Shown piece after piece: positions 52,985-62,913 of a DNA stretch of 64,000 bases. The DNA lies in contig NZ_UFSM01000001.1 in the NCBI RefSeq assembly GCF_900445235.1, forward strand, positions 2,991,501 to 3,055,500, written 5' to 3'. Position numbers and translations under genes: made by a program. Every line of letters begins with the position of its first letter. Position 1 is the first letter of the stretch. Origin of the DNA: Aminobacter aminovorans (GTDB taxonomy: Bacteria > Pseudomonadota > Alphaproteobacteria > Rhizobiales > Rhizobiaceae). Under the pieces are notes generated by a model that searched no databases, was not told the origin of the DNA, and saw nothing but the letters and a program-made list of their open reading frames with translations.

Positions 52985-54361
52985 ATGCCGATCAATATCA
53001 CTATGCCTGCCCTTTCGCCGACCATGGAAGAGGGCAATCTGGCCAAGTGGCTGGTCAAGGAAGGCGACAAGGTTTCGCCCGGCGACGTGATCGCCGAGAT
53101 CGAGACCGACAAGGCAACGATGGAAGTCGAGGCCGTCGATGAGGGCACCGTCGCCAAGCTGCTGGTTCCGGCCGGCACCGAAGGCGTCAAGGTCAACGCG
53201 CTGATCGCCATTCTCGCCGGCGACGGCGAAGATGTCGCGGCTGCGGCCAAGGGCGGCGATGCCGCTCCTGCCAAGGCAGACGCGCCGAAGGCGGAAGCAC
53301 CTGCTGCCGCGGCACCTGCGGCGGCCGCTGCTGCTCCGGTCGCCGCCGCGCCCGTTGCTGCTCCGGCAGCCAAGCCGGCTGCGACCGACGGCGCTGCAAC
53401 CTCCAGCGACGGCCGGACCTTTGCATCGCCGCTCGCCCGCCGCATCGCCAAGGATTCGGGCGTCGACCTTTCGGCTGTCACCGGCACCGGTCCGCATGGC
53501 CGTGTCGTCAAAGCCGACGTCGAGGCTGCGATCTCGGGTGGCGGCGCCAAGGCTGCTCCTGCTGCCAAGGCTCCGGCCGGTGTTCCGGCTGCAGCACCCG
53601 CTGCCAAGGGCATGTCGGACGAACAGGTGCTCAAGCTGTTCGAAGAAGGCAGCTACGAGCTCATCCCGCACGACAACATGCGCAAGACCATCGCGCGCCG
53701 TCTTGTCGAGGCCAAGAGCACCATCCCGCACTTCTATCTGACGCTCGACTGCGAGATCGACGCGCTGCTGGCGCTCCGCGCCCAGCTCAACGCAGCGGCG
53801 CCGGTGCGCAAGACCGAAAAGGGCGACGTGCCGGCCTACAAGCTGTCGGTCAATGACATGATCATCAAGGCGATGGCGATGGCCCTGACGGCCGTTCCTG
53901 ACGCCAATGTGTCATGGACCGACCAGGCCATGGTCAAGCACAAGCACGCCGACGTCGGTGTCGCCGTGTCAATCCCGGGCGGCCTGATCACCCCGATCAT
54001 CCGCCAGGCCGACATCAAGACGCTGTCGGTCATTTCCAATGAAATGAAGGACCTTGCCAGCAGGGCCCGCAACCGCAAGCTCAAGCCTGAGGAATATCAG
54101 GGCGGCACAAGTGCCGTCTCCAACCTCGGCATGTTCGGCATCAAGGACTTCTCGGCCGTCATCAACCCGCCGCACGCCACCATCCTGGCGGTCGGCGCGG
54201 GCGAGGAACGGGCGGTCGTCAAGAATGGCGAGATCAAGATCGCCAATGTGATGTCGGTGACGCTGTCGACCGACCACCGCGCCGTCGACGGTGCGCTTGG
54301 CGCCGAACTGCTCTCGGCCTTCAAGCGCTTCATCGAAAACCCGATGGGCATGCTGGTGTAG
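52985..54361 (+). CDS. pdhC: Dihydrolipoamide acetyltransferase (E2) of pyruvate dehydrogenase
   Basis: 458 residues: lipoyl domain (1-80, [16 protein letters not shown], nearly identical to that of pdhB), Ala/Pro linker, peripheral subunit-binding domain (about 138-175, [18 protein letters not shown]) and catalytic domain with the DHRAVDG active site near the C-terminus. 18 bp after pdhB. Confidence 0.97.
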   Translation: MPINITMPALSPTMEEGNLAKWLVKEGDKVSPGDVIAEIETDKATMEVEAVDEGTVAKLLVPAGTEGVKVNALIAILAGDGEDVAAAAKGGDAAPAKADAPKAEAPAAAAPAAAAAAPVAAAPVAAPAAKPAATDGAATSSDGRTFASPLARRIAKDSGVDLSAVTGTGPHGRVVKADVEAAISGGGAKAAPAAKAPAGVPAAAPAAKGMSDEQVLKLFEEGSYELIPHDNMRKTIARRLVEAKSTIPHFYLTLDCEIDALLALRAQLNAAAPVRKTEKGDVPAYKLSVNDMIIKAMAMALTAVPDANVSWTDQAMVKHKHADVGVAVSIPGGLITPIIRQADIKTLSVISNEMKDLASRARNRKLKPEEYQGGTSAVSNLGMFGIKDFSAVINPPHATILAVGAGEERAVVKNGEIKIANVMSVTLSTDHRAVDGALGAELLSAFKRFIENPMGMLV

Positions 54362-54372
54362 TTTCCCCATTT

Positions 54373-54394
54373 CCCCTCCCTGCAAAGGGAGGGG
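54373..54394 (+). repeat. Hairpin between pdhC and the SGNH hydrolase gene
   Basis: CCCCTCCC and GGGAGGGG with a 6-nt loop. No T run. Possible processing or attenuation site between PDH and the downstream genes. Confidence 0.45.
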
Positions 54395-54411
54395 ATTCGA
54401 GGACTTCAATC

Positions 54412-55050
54412 ATGAAGACTGTGCTTTGTTATGGCGACTCGCTGACCTGGGGCTATGATGCCGCGGGTCCGGGCCGTCACGCGCTTGAAGACCGCTGGCC
54501 AAGCGTGCTGCAGGCCGAACTGGGCGAGGGCGTCGACGTCATCGCCGAAGGGCTGAACGGCCGCACGACTGCCTTCGACGACAACCTTGCCGCTGCCGAC
54601 CGTAACGGTGCGCGGCTTCTGCCGACCATCCTCGGCACCCATGCGCCGATCGATGTCGTCATCATCATGCTCGGCGCCAACGACATGAAGCCCTGGATCC
54701 ACGGCAACCCGCTGGCCGCGAGGCAGGGCATGGCGCGCCTCGTCGCCATCGTGCGCTCCTACGACCACGGCATGGGCCATGCCGCGCCAGAAATCCTGCT
54801 GGTGTCGCCGCCAGCTGTCAGCCGCACAGAAAATGCCGAATATAAGGACATGTTCGCCGGCGGTGACGAGGCCTCGAAGCAGCTTGCCCCTCTTTATGCG
54901 GCGCTCGCCGACGAGGTCGGCTGCGGCTTCTTCGACGCCGGCTCCGTTGCCGGGACGATACCGCTCGACGGCGTGCATCTCGATGCCGAAAACACGCGGG
55001 CCATCGGCCACGCCATTGCGCCGATCGTGCGCGTGATGCTGGAGCTTTAG
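54412..55050 (+). CDS. SGNH/GDSL hydrolase
   Basis: 212 residues. Block I VLCYGDSLTWG (nucleophile Ser), block III GANDMK, and block V DGVHLD complete the Ser-Gly-Asn-His set. Lacks a signal peptide, so intracellular esterase/arylesterase type. Ribosome site GAGGA. Confidence 0.9.
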   Translation: MKTVLCYGDSLTWGYDAAGPGRHALEDRWPSVLQAELGEGVDVIAEGLNGRTTAFDDNLAAADRNGARLLPTILGTHAPIDVVIIMLGANDMKPWIHGNPLAARQGMARLVAIVRSYDHGMGHAAPEILLVSPPAVSRTENAEYKDMFAGGDEASKQLAPLYAALADEVGCGFFDAGSVAGTIPLDGVHLDAENTRAIGHAIAPIVRVMLEL

Positions 55051-55053
55051 AGC

Positions 55054-55635
55054 TTGGCCGGCGTTATCACCATCCGCAGGGCCGAGCGGCGCGACGCTGC
55101 CGAACTGGCCATCCTTGTCGACCTGTCGTCGCACGGGCTGGCGTCGTGGCTTTGGTACGGCGCGGTGCTCGAAGGCACGACGCAGACAGCACTCGAACAT
55201 GGCCGCAACCAGCTGCGTTGCGACGACGACCGTGCCGGCTGGACGAATGCCAGCCTTGCACTGGTCGATGACGAGATCGCCGGCCTGGTGATCGGCCATG
55301 TCGTCGAGCCTTCCTTTGCCGAAGAGAACGCACCGCACCCGGTGTTCGAGCCGATCCTCGTGCTTCAGCAAAGGACGATCGGCCACTGGTTCATCGACAG
55401 CGTCGGTGTCTACCAGCACCATCGTGGACATGGCATCGGCCGAAAGCTCGTCGACCACGAACTCGCCCGCGCCGGCACCCGACCGGTCAGCCTGATCACC
55501 GAAAGCGATAACGACGTGGCGCTCGGCCTCTACAAATCCTGCGGGTTTGAGGAAATCGCGCGCCAGCCATCCGTATCGACCGAGACCTACAGCAAGCAAC
55601 ACGACTGGGTGCTGCTCACGCGCAGCGCGACCTGA
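55054..55635 (+). CDS. GNAT family N-acetyltransferase
   Basis: 193 residues from a TTG at 55054, three bases after the previous stop. GNAT fold with acetyl-CoA loop RGHGIGRKL and NDVALGLYKSCGFEE. Acceptor unknown. Lies between the PDH genes and lpdA. Confidence 0.85.
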   Translation: MAGVITIRRAERRDAAELAILVDLSSHGLASWLWYGAVLEGTTQTALEHGRNQLRCDDDRAGWTNASLALVDDEIAGLVIGHVVEPSFAEENAPHPVFEPILVLQQRTIGHWFIDSVGVYQHHRGHGIGRKLVDHELARAGTRPVSLITESDNDVALGLYKSCGFEEIARQPSVSTETYSKQHDWVLLTRSAT

Positions 55636-55650
55636 ACAAGAGGCACACTC

Positions 55651-57096
55651 ATGGCTGACAACTACGACGTCATCATTATCGGCTCCGGCCCCGGCGGCTA
55701 TATCGCTGCGATCCGCGCTGCCCAGCTCGGCCTCAAGACTGCGGTTGTCGAGCGCGAGCATCTCGCCGGCATCTGCTCCAACTGGGGCTGCATCCCAACC
55801 AAGGCGCTGCTGCGCTCGGCCGAAGTGCTGCATCTCGCCGAGCACGCCAAGAATTACGGCCTGAAGCTCGAAGGCTCGATCTCGCCCGACCTCAAGGCCA
55901 TCGTCGACCGGTCGCGCGGCATTGCCCAGCGGATGAATGGCGGCGTCGGCTTCCTGATGAAGAAGAACAAGGTCGACGTCATCTGGGGTGAGGCGAAGCT
56001 CACCAAGCCCGGTCAGATCGTTGTTTCCAAGTCGTCGAAAAAGCCGATGGAGCCGCAGGCGCCGCTGCCCAAGAACACATTGGGCGAGGGCACATACTCG
56101 GCCAAGCACATCATCGTCGCCACCGGCGCCCGTCCGCGCGCGCTGCCCGGCATCGAGCCGGATGGCAAGCTGATCTGGACCTATTTCGAGGCGATGGTGC
56201 CGCCGGAGATGCCGAAGTCGCTGCTGGTCATGGGGTCAGGCGCCATCGGCATCGAATTCGCCTCGTTCTATCGCACGATGGGCGTCGAGGTGACAGTTGT
56301 CGAAGTGATGCCGGCCGTCATGCCTGTGGAAGACGCCGAGATCTCGGCCTTCGCCAAGAAGCAGTTCGAAAAGCAGGGCATGAAGATCCATCTCGAGGCC
56401 AAGGTCACCAAGGTCGAGAAGGGCGCCAATTCGGTTACCGCCCATGTCGAGATGAAGGACGGCAAGATCGAGAAGATCACCGCCGACCGCATGATCTCAG
56501 CCGTCGGCGTGCAGGGCAACATCGAAAACATCGGCCTCGAAGCGCTCGGCGTGAAGACCGACCGCGGCTGCATCGTCATCGACGGCTACGGCAAGACCAA
56601 TGTACCGGGCATCTATGCCATCGGCGACGTCGCTGGTCCGCCCATGCTGGCGCACAAGGCCGAGCACGAGGCCGTCATCTGTGTTGAGAAGATCGCCGGT
56701 CTGCCCAACGTGCATCCGATGGACAAGCTCAAGATTCCGGGCTGCACCTACTGCAACCCGCAGGTCGCTTCCGTCGGCCTGACCGAAGCCAAGGCCAAGG
56801 AGACCGGGCACGACATCCGCGTCGGCCGCTTCCCCTTCGTTGCCAATGGCAAGGCGATCGCGCTCGGCGAGGACCAGGGCATGGTCAAGACCATCTTCGA
56901 CAAGAAGACCGGTCAGTTGCTCGGCGCGCACCTCGTCGGCGCCGAAGTGACCGAACTGATCCAGGGCTTTGTCGTGGCGATGAACCTCGAGACGACGGAA
57001 GAAGAGCTGATGCACACCATCTTCCCGCATCCGACGATCTCGGAAACGATGAAGGAAAGCGTGCTCGACGCCTATGGGCGTGCGCTCAACGCATGA
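55651..57096 (+). CDS. lpdA: Dihydrolipoamide dehydrogenase (E3)
   Basis: 481 residues. FAD motif IIGSGPGGYIAAIRAAQLG, redox cysteines in GICSNWGCIPTKAL, NAD motif VMGSGAIGIEFASFY, and the C-terminal His in HTIFPHPTISE. Serves PDH and probably other 2-oxoacid complexes. Confidence 0.96.
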   Translation: MADNYDVIIIGSGPGGYIAAIRAAQLGLKTAVVEREHLAGICSNWGCIPTKALLRSAEVLHLAEHAKNYGLKLEGSISPDLKAIVDRSRGIAQRMNGGVGFLMKKNKVDVIWGEAKLTKPGQIVVSKSSKKPMEPQAPLPKNTLGEGTYSAKHIIVATGARPRALPGIEPDGKLIWTYFEAMVPPEMPKSLLVMGSGAIGIEFASFYRTMGVEVTVVEVMPAVMPVEDAEISAFAKKQFEKQGMKIHLEAKVTKVEKGANSVTAHVEMKDGKIEKITADRMISAVGVQGNIENIGLEALGVKTDRGCIVIDGYGKTNVPGIYAIGDVAGPPMLAHKAEHEAVICVEKIAGLPNVHPMDKLKIPGCTYCNPQVASVGLTEAKAKETGHDIRVGRFPFVANGKAIALGEDQGMVKTIFDKKTGQLLGAHLVGAEVTELIQGFVVAMNLETTEEELMHTIFPHPTISETMKESVLDAYGRALNA

Positions 57097-57178
57097 CCGA
57101 TACGCATCGGCGCGCCTGTTGCGACGCGCCTGATGGAACTATATCAGCAGAACGTCCGCGAGTGGCCGGAGACGACTG

Positions 57179-57460
57179 ATGGAACAGAGTTACGGAATCA
57201 TGGGCATGCCGGGCGTCGGTTTCTTCGGCATGCTGCTCATCGGCTTCCTTGCCGGCTACGTCGCCGAGCGCACGATGAATCGTGACCACGGCTTCCTGAC
57301 CAACATCCTCGTCGGCATCGCCGGATCGTTTGTCGGCGGCACTCTGGCGGGGCTGCTCGGTATCAATTATTACGGCTTCATGGGCAATCTGATCGTCGCC
57401 ATCGCAGGTGCGGTCGTCGTGCTCTGGATTTTCGGCCGCTCGCAAGCGCGTCGGCCTTGA
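57179..57460 (+). CDS. GlsB/YeaQ/YmgE family membrane protein
   Basis: 93 residues, three membrane segments rich in Gly (GVGFFGMLLIGFLAGYVAER, GIAGSFVGGTLAGLLGI). Small stress-linked family once called transglycosylase-associated. Function unknown. Confidence 0.87.
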   Translation: MEQSYGIMGMPGVGFFGMLLIGFLAGYVAERTMNRDHGFLTNILVGIAGSFVGGTLAGLLGINYYGFMGNLIVAIAGAVVVLWIFGRSQARRP

Positions 57461-57472
57461 TAGGATATACTG

Positions 57473-58435
57473 ATGGTCACTGTGCTTGATCTCAAAGACC
57501 GTCCGCGCGCGCGGCACCCGGAAAAGGCCCACCGGCCCGATCAGGAGGTTCTGCGCAAGCCGGACTGGATCCGTGTCAAGGCGCCGGTGTCGCGCGGCTA
57601 TCAGGAAACGCGCGAGATCGTGAAGTCGCACAAGCTGGTCACCGTCTGCGAAGAGGCCGGCTGCCCCAACATTGGCGAGTGCTGGGAAAAGAAGCACGCA
57701 ACCTTCATGATCATGGGCGAAATCTGCACCCGCGCCTGTGCGTTCTGCAATGTCGCCACCGGCATCCCGACGGCGCTCGACCCGAACGAGCCAGAGAGCG
57801 TGGCCAAGGCCGTCGCCCAGATGGGCCTGACCCACGTGGTCATCACTTCGGTCGACCGCGACGATCTGGCCGACGGAGGTGCCCAGCATTTTGCCGACGT
57901 GATCCACGCCATCCGCCGGCTGACGCCGAGCACGACCATCGAAATCCTGACGCCCGACTTCCTGCGCAAGGAAGGGGCGCTCGAGATCGTCGTTGCCGCG
58001 CGCCCCGACGTCTTCAACCACAATCTGGAAACGGTGCCGTCGAACTATCTGACCGTTCGCCCCGGTGCGCGCTACTTCCACTCGATACGCCTGCTGCAGC
58101 GGGTCAAGGAACTCGATCCCTCGATCTTCACCAAGTCCGGCATCATGGTCGGGCTCGGCGAGGAGCGCAATGAAGTGCTGCAGCTGATGGACGACCTGCG
58201 CAGCGCCAATGTCGACTTCATGACCATCGGCCAGTACCTGCAGCCTTCGAAGAAGCACCATCCGGTCAAGAAGTTCGTGACGCCTGATGAATTCCAGTCC
58301 TACGCCACGGTCGGCAAGTCCAAGGGCTTCCTGCTGGTTGCCTCGAGCCCGCTGACGCGCTCGTCGCATCATGCCGGCGATGATTTTGCCAAGCTCCGCG
58401 CCGCGCGCGAAGCGCTGCTCGCGAAAAAGGCCTGA
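57473..58435 (+). CDS. lipA: Lipoyl synthase
   Basis: 320 residues. Auxiliary cluster cysteines in [12 protein letters not shown] and radical-SAM motif CTRACAFC. Inserts sulfur into octanoyl groups on the PDH lipoyl domains encoded upstream, so its location makes sense. Confidence 0.98.
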   Translation: MVTVLDLKDRPRARHPEKAHRPDQEVLRKPDWIRVKAPVSRGYQETREIVKSHKLVTVCEEAGCPNIGECWEKKHATFMIMGEICTRACAFCNVATGIPTALDPNEPESVAKAVAQMGLTHVVITSVDRDDLADGGAQHFADVIHAIRRLTPSTTIEILTPDFLRKEGALEIVVAARPDVFNHNLETVPSNYLTVRPGARYFHSIRLLQRVKELDPSIFTKSGIMVGLGEERNEVLQLMDDLRSANVDFMTIGQYLQPSKKHHPVKKFVTPDEFQSYATVGKSKGFLLVASSPLTRSSHHAGDDFAKLRAAREALLAKKA

Positions 58436-58445
58436 TCAGCGCCGG

Positions 58446-58907
58446 ATGCCAAAATTCGAAACCACCCGCCACGTCGGCCACCCGCCGGACAAGATGTTCG
58501 CCCTGGTTGCCGATGTGGAGAAGTATCCCGAATTCCTGCCGCTTTGCGAGGCACTCTACGTCCGCTCACGGCGCGAGCGCGATGGACGTGAGATTCTCGT
58601 GGCCGACATGACCGTCGGCTACAAGGCATTCCGCGAGACTTTCACCACCCAGGTGCTGCTCACGCCTGACGAAAACACCATCGACGTCAAATACCTCGAT
58701 GGCCCGTTCCGCTATCTCACCAATGAATGGAAATTCGTCCCAGCGCCCGACGGCGGCTCCGGCGTCGAATTCTTCATCGACTATGAGTTCAAGAACCGCA
58801 TCCTCGGCGCCCTGATGGGCACCATGTTCGACCGCGCCTTCCGCATGTTCGCCGAAGCCTTCGAGAAGCGCGCCGACGCGATCTACGGGCCCGCGAAACC
58901 GGCCTGA
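58446..58907 (+). CDS. COQ10/RatA-like START domain protein
   Basis: 153 residues from ATG 58446. PDKMFALVADVEKYPEFLPLC and VEFFIDYEFKNRIL match the type II toxin RatA/Coq10 family. In alphaproteobacteria it is likely a ubiquinone-binding protein. Convergent with the next gene and overlapping it by 25 bp. Confidence 0.9.
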   Translation: MPKFETTRHVGHPPDKMFALVADVEKYPEFLPLCEALYVRSRRERDGREILVADMTVGYKAFRETFTTQVLLTPDENTIDVKYLDGPFRYLTNEWKFVPAPDGGSGVEFFIDYEFKNRILGALMGTMFDRAFRMFAEAFEKRADAIYGPAKPA

Positions 58908-59386
58908 CCGATGGCCCGCAGGCCCAATCCCAGTGCCGTCCTCACCGTCTCGCGGCGGATGAAATCGCGCCCCTTGTCTTGGAAGATTCGAAACTCCGCT
59001 TCCACGGGCGCGCCTGTGCGCGCGACACCGAACCAGACGAGCCCGACCGGCTTTTCGGCCGAGCCGCCGCCGGGGCCGGCGACACCTGTTACCGCAAGCG
59101 CCAGGCTGGCACGTGAATGGGCAAGCGCACCCACTGCCATTTCAAGCGCCGTTTCGCGCGACACCGCGCCGTGGGCGCCGAGCGTCGCCTCGGAGACGCC
59201 GAGCATCTCCATCTTCGCTTCGTTGGAATAGGTGATGAAGCCGCGGTCGACGACGGCCGACGAGCCGGCAATGTCGGTCAAGGCAGCGATGATCATGCCG
59301 CCCGTGCAGCTTTCGGCCGTTGCGATCATGATGCCCTGGGCAAGGCAAGCGTCGAGCAGGGCCGAGGCGAGGGCGGTGTCGCTCAT
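58883..59386 (-). CDS. CinA C-terminal domain protein (nicotinamide-nucleotide amidase, PncC-like)
   Basis: 167 residues containing only the CinA C-terminal domain: [14 protein letters not shown] and [20 protein letters not shown]. Deamidates NMN to NaMN in NAD recycling. Its start overlaps the ispDF stop (ATGA). Confidence 0.93.
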   Translation of the reverse strand: MSDTALASALLDACLAQGIMIATAESCTGGMIIAALTDIAGSSAVVDRGFITYSNEAKMEMLGVSEATLGAHGAVSRETALEMAVGALAHSRASLALAVTGVAGPGGGSAEKPVGLVWFGVARTGAPVEAEFRIFQDKGRDFIRRETVRTALGLGLRAIGQAGFAGP

Positions 59387-60606
59387 TCCGGCAGCTCTCC
59401 AGGATAGACCACGCTTGCGGTCGCAATCGCGGCGATGCCTTCCTCGCGCCCGATGAAGCCCAGCTTCTCGTTGGTCGTGGCCTTGATCGAGATGCGCTCG
59501 GGCGCGATGCGCAGCATGTCGGCGAGCGCCGTCGTCATCGCCGCGCGATGTGGGCCGACCTTCGGCGCCTCGCAGATCAGCGTGACGTCGGCATTGGCGA
59601 TACGGCCGCCGCGAGAACGCACGATCGCCGCCGCGTGTTCGACGAACTGGCGTGACGCAGCGCCCTTCCACTGCGGGTCGGATGGAGGGAAATGGGTTCC
59701 GATGTCGCCGGCACCGCAGGTGGCCAGCAGCGCGTCGGTCAGTGCATGCAGCCCGACATCGGCGTCGGAATGGCCATTCAGCTTCTTCGAATGCGCAATC
59801 TTCACGCCGCACAGCCAGACATGGTCGCCCGGTTCGAACGAATGCACGTCATAGCCGTTGCCGGTGCGGACGTCGGGAAAGCTTGGTGCGTGGCCGGAAA
59901 GGCGCTGGTCGGCCATGGCGATGTCCTTAGCCCAGGTGAGTTTGACGTTGTCGGGCGAGCCGAGTACCAGACGAACCGGGATGCCTGCCCATTCGGCGAT
60001 GGCGGAATCGTCGGTGAAATCGCTGCGGCCGGCCTCGAAGGCGCGCTGGTGCGCGGAAAAGATCGGCTCGAACGGAAAGCCCTGCGGCGTCTGCGCCGAA
60101 TGCAGGCCCGCACGCGGCACGGTTTCGGCCACGGTGCGGTCGAACGCTTCTTTCTTGAGTGTGTCGGAAACCGGCAGTGACGGCAACGAGCCGTGACTGG
60201 CGTCGATGCCCGATATGGCGCGGTCGATGACCTCGGCGCCGATGAACGGCCGGACCCCGTCATGGATCAGTACGGCCTGCGGCCTGGCGTCCTGCAGGGC
60301 GATGAGTGCAAAGCGTGTCGAATCCTGGCGCGTGGCGCCGCCTATGACTGTGGTGACGCGCGCGGCAAGTTCCCCCGTCGCCGCTGCAAAAAGCTCGCCA
60401 TCGTCGGCGTGGATGGCGACCGCGATCGGCCCGACCCTGGGGTGGTCGAGAAATGCCTTCAGCGTGTGCCAGATCACCGCCCTGCCGCCGATCCGGCGAT
60501 ATTGCTTCGGACCGTCAGCCTGGCCGGCGCGTTCGCCGCGCCCGGCTGCCACGACCACGACGGCGACCTTCGAATTCTGCTGGTTGGGCAACGGCTTCGG
60601 ATTCAT
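59383..60606 (-). CDS. ispDF: Bifunctional IspD/IspF (MEP pathway)
   Basis: 407 residues. The N-terminal IspD part (about 1-235; [20 protein letters not shown], the CTP-binding loop) is fused to IspF (about 245-407; [12 protein letters not shown] with metal-binding Asp/His and [14 protein letters not shown]). The fusion is common in alphaproteobacteria. Makes MEcPP for isoprenoid synthesis, which feeds uppS. Confidence 0.97.
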   Translation of the reverse strand: MNPKPLPNQQNSKVAVVVVAAGRGERAGQADGPKQYRRIGGRAVIWHTLKAFLDHPRVGPIAVAIHADDGELFAAATGELAARVTTVIGGATRQDSTRFALIALQDARPQAVLIHDGVRPFIGAEVIDRAISGIDASHGSLPSLPVSDTLKKEAFDRTVAETVPRAGLHSAQTPQGFPFEPIFSAHQRAFEAGRSDFTDDSAIAEWAGIPVRLVLGSPDNVKLTWAKDIAMADQRLSGHAPSFPDVRTGNGYDVHSFEPGDHVWLCGVKIAHSKKLNGHSDADVGLHALTDALLATCGAGDIGTHFPPSDPQWKGAASRQFVEHAAAIVRSRGGRIANADVTLICEAPKVGPHRAAMTTALADMLRIAPERISIKATTNEKLGFIGREEGIAAIATASVVYPGELPE

Positions 60607-60683
60607 GAGAGAGGCTTAGCCGCGAGGCCTGCGGAAGGCCAGAGGAATCCAGAAAGCGCCGCATTCGGCTGTCATTTCGCAGT

Positions 60684-60718
60684 TGCACAATGATCCAATC
60701 GTGGCTACTCATTGTGCA
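60684..60718 (+). promoter_or_regulatory. Long inverted repeat upstream of dusB
   Basis: TGCACAATGA (60684-60693) and TCATTGTGCA (60709-60718): perfect 10-bp arms with a 15-bp spacer, 27 bp before dusB. Either an operator or a leader hairpin of the dusB-ntrBC operon. Confidence 0.6.
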
Positions 60719-60745
60719 GCAGTGAATGGTGCTTTGTTTTTGTGC

Positions 60746-61774
60746 ATGACTGATCTGGAAAAACTTTGCGAGCCGCTTTCGATCGGCGATGTGACGATCC
60801 GCAACCGGGTGTTCCTGGCGCCGATGTCGGGCGTCACCGACGAGGCCTTTCGCACGCGCGCTTATGCCCATGGTGCCGGCCTTGTCGTGTCGGAGATGGT
60901 GGCGAGCGGCGAACTGGCAAAGGGGCGGGGCTCCAGCGGCTTCCGCATCCGCCATTCCGGCCTGCCGGTGCATATGGTTCAGCTCGCAGGCCGCGAGGCG
61001 GCACATATGGCCGAGGCCGCACGCATCGCCGTTGGCGAAGGTGCAGATGTAATCGATATCAACATGGGCTGTCCGGCCAAGAAGGTGACGGGCGGCTATG
61101 CCGGCTCGGCGCTGATGCGCGACCTCGACTATGCGCTGACCTTGATCGATGCCGTCGTTGGATCAGTCGACGTGCCCGTGACCCTCAAGATGAGGCTGGG
61201 CTGGGACGATGACGTGCTCAATGCGCCTGACCTGGCCAGCCGTGCCGAGCAGGCCGGCGTCAGGATGGTCACCGTGCATGGCCGCACGCGCTGCCAGTTC
61301 TATCAGGGCAAAGCCGACTGGCGCGCCATTGCGCGGGTCAAGCAGGCCGTCCGCATTCCCGTTGTCGCCAATGGCGATGTGGCGACACCGGAAGATGCCG
61401 TGGGTATTCTCCAACAGTCGGGCGCCGACGCCGTCATGGCGGGGCGTTCGCACTACGGCGCGCCCTGGACCGCCGGCGCGATCGCCGCTGCCGCAGGCAG
61501 GAGCGGTGCAACTGATGTGCCCCGGACGTCGCCTGAACTGGCCGACTATGCCGTTGCCCATTACGAGGACATGCTGGCACTCTATGGCATCGAGAGCGGC
61601 CTGCGCCAGGCGCGCAAGCATCTCGGCTGGTATCTCGATCGCCACACCACAGAACTGCCTGACGAGCTGCGCCGCCGGGTGCTGACCTCGTTCGAGCCGC
61701 AGCAGGTGATTTCTTCGCTGCGTGAAGCACTTGCGGCTTTCGGCGAAAGTTCGTTCGAAAGGAATGCCGCATGA
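60746..61774 (+). CDS. dusB: tRNA-dihydrouridine synthase (NifR3)
   Basis: 342 residues from ATG 60746. FMN barrel with [12 protein letters not shown] and the catalytic Cys in [19 protein letters not shown]. The NifR3/DusB position directly upstream of ntrB is classic for Rhizobiales. Overlaps ntrB (ATGA). Confidence 0.96.
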   Translation: MTDLEKLCEPLSIGDVTIRNRVFLAPMSGVTDEAFRTRAYAHGAGLVVSEMVASGELAKGRGSSGFRIRHSGLPVHMVQLAGREAAHMAEAARIAVGEGADVIDINMGCPAKKVTGGYAGSALMRDLDYALTLIDAVVGSVDVPVTLKMRLGWDDDVLNAPDLASRAEQAGVRMVTVHGRTRCQFYQGKADWRAIARVKQAVRIPVVANGDVATPEDAVGILQQSGADAVMAGRSHYGAPWTAGAIAAAAGRSGATDVPRTSPELADYAVAHYEDMLALYGIESGLRQARKHLGWYLDRHTTELPDELRRRVLTSFEPQQVISSLREALAAFGESSFERNAA

Positions 61775-62913
61775 GCTTCGACCGTGCGCCGACGCCTCAG
61801 CCGGCCGATGCCGCGCAGATCGTGCTCAACACCATCCGCCGCCCTGTCATCATGATCGGGCCTGACAACTTCATCACCTTCGCCAACGCCGATGCCGAGG
61901 ATTTCTTCCGTTCCAGCGCCGCCATGCTGGCGCGCAGCGAACTGTCGCGCTTCGTGCCCTTCGGCAGTCCCATCCTGCAACTGGTCGAGCAGGTGCGCGC
62001 GCGCAACACGCCCGTCAACGAGTACCGTGTCGACGTGTCGTCGCCCCGGCTCGGCATCGAAAAGATGGTCGATCTCTACGTCGCGCCTGCATCCGAGCTG
62101 CCGGGTTCGGTGGTGGTGATGTTCCAGGAGCGCTCGATGGCCGACAAGATCGACCGTCAGATGACGCATCGCGGTGCGGCGCGCTCGGTCACCGGCCTTG
62201 CCGCCATGCTCGCCCATGAAATCAAGAACCCGCTGTCGGGCATCAGGGGCGCGGCACAGCTGCTGGAGCTGAATGCTTCCGACGACGATCGTTCGTTGAC
62301 CCGGCTGATCATCGACGAGACCGACCGCATCGTTTCGCTTGTCGACCGGATGGAAGTGTTTTCCGACGAGCGGCCGATCGACCGTTATCCCGTCAACATC
62401 CACGTCGTGCTTGATCACGTGAAGGCGCTGGCCAGGAACGGCTTTGCCAATGGAATCAAGATCCTGGAGGACTACGATCCGTCGCTGCCGCCGGTTTATG
62501 CCAACCGCGACCAGCTGATCCAGGTCTTCCTCAATCTGGTCAAGAACGCCGCCGAGGCGATCGGCCACGACCCGCATGGCGAGATCACGCTGTCCACCGC
62601 CTTCAAGCCCGGCATCCGCATGTCGATTCCCGGCACCCAGGATCGCGTCTCGCTGCCGCTGGAATTCTGCGTCCACGACAACGGATCGGGCGTCTCCGAG
62701 GACATCCTGCCGATCCTGTTCGACCCTTTCATCACTACCAAGCCCAATGGCTCGGGCCTCGGCCTCGCGCTTGTCGCCAAGATCGTCGGTGACCATGGCG
62801 GGGTGATCGAGTGCGATTCGACACCGCGCGGCACCACCTTCCGCATCCTGATGCCCGCCTGGAAGGAACTGCCCGTGCATCTCGACGACGACAGTGAAGG
62901 AGCCCATCGATGA
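61771..62913 (+). CDS. ntrB: Nitrogen regulation sensor histidine kinase NtrB
   Basis: 380 residues, cytosolic. N-terminal PAS domain (about 15-125), phospho-acceptor His149 in [12 protein letters not shown], then the ATPase with [17 protein letters not shown] and [11 protein letters not shown]. Phosphorylates NtrC under nitrogen limitation, controlled by PII. Confidence 0.96.
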   Translation: MSFDRAPTPQPADAAQIVLNTIRRPVIMIGPDNFITFANADAEDFFRSSAAMLARSELSRFVPFGSPILQLVEQVRARNTPVNEYRVDVSSPRLGIEKMVDLYVAPASELPGSVVVMFQERSMADKIDRQMTHRGAARSVTGLAAMLAHEIKNPLSGIRGAAQLLELNASDDDRSLTRLIIDETDRIVSLVDRMEVFSDERPIDRYPVNIHVVLDHVKALARNGFANGIKILEDYDPSLPPVYANRDQLIQVFLNLVKNAAEAIGHDPHGEITLSTAFKPGIRMSIPGTQDRVSLPLEFCVHDNGSGVSEDILPILFDPFITTKPNGSGLGLALVAKIVGDHGGVIECDSTPRGTTFRILMPAWKELPVHLDDDSEGAHR

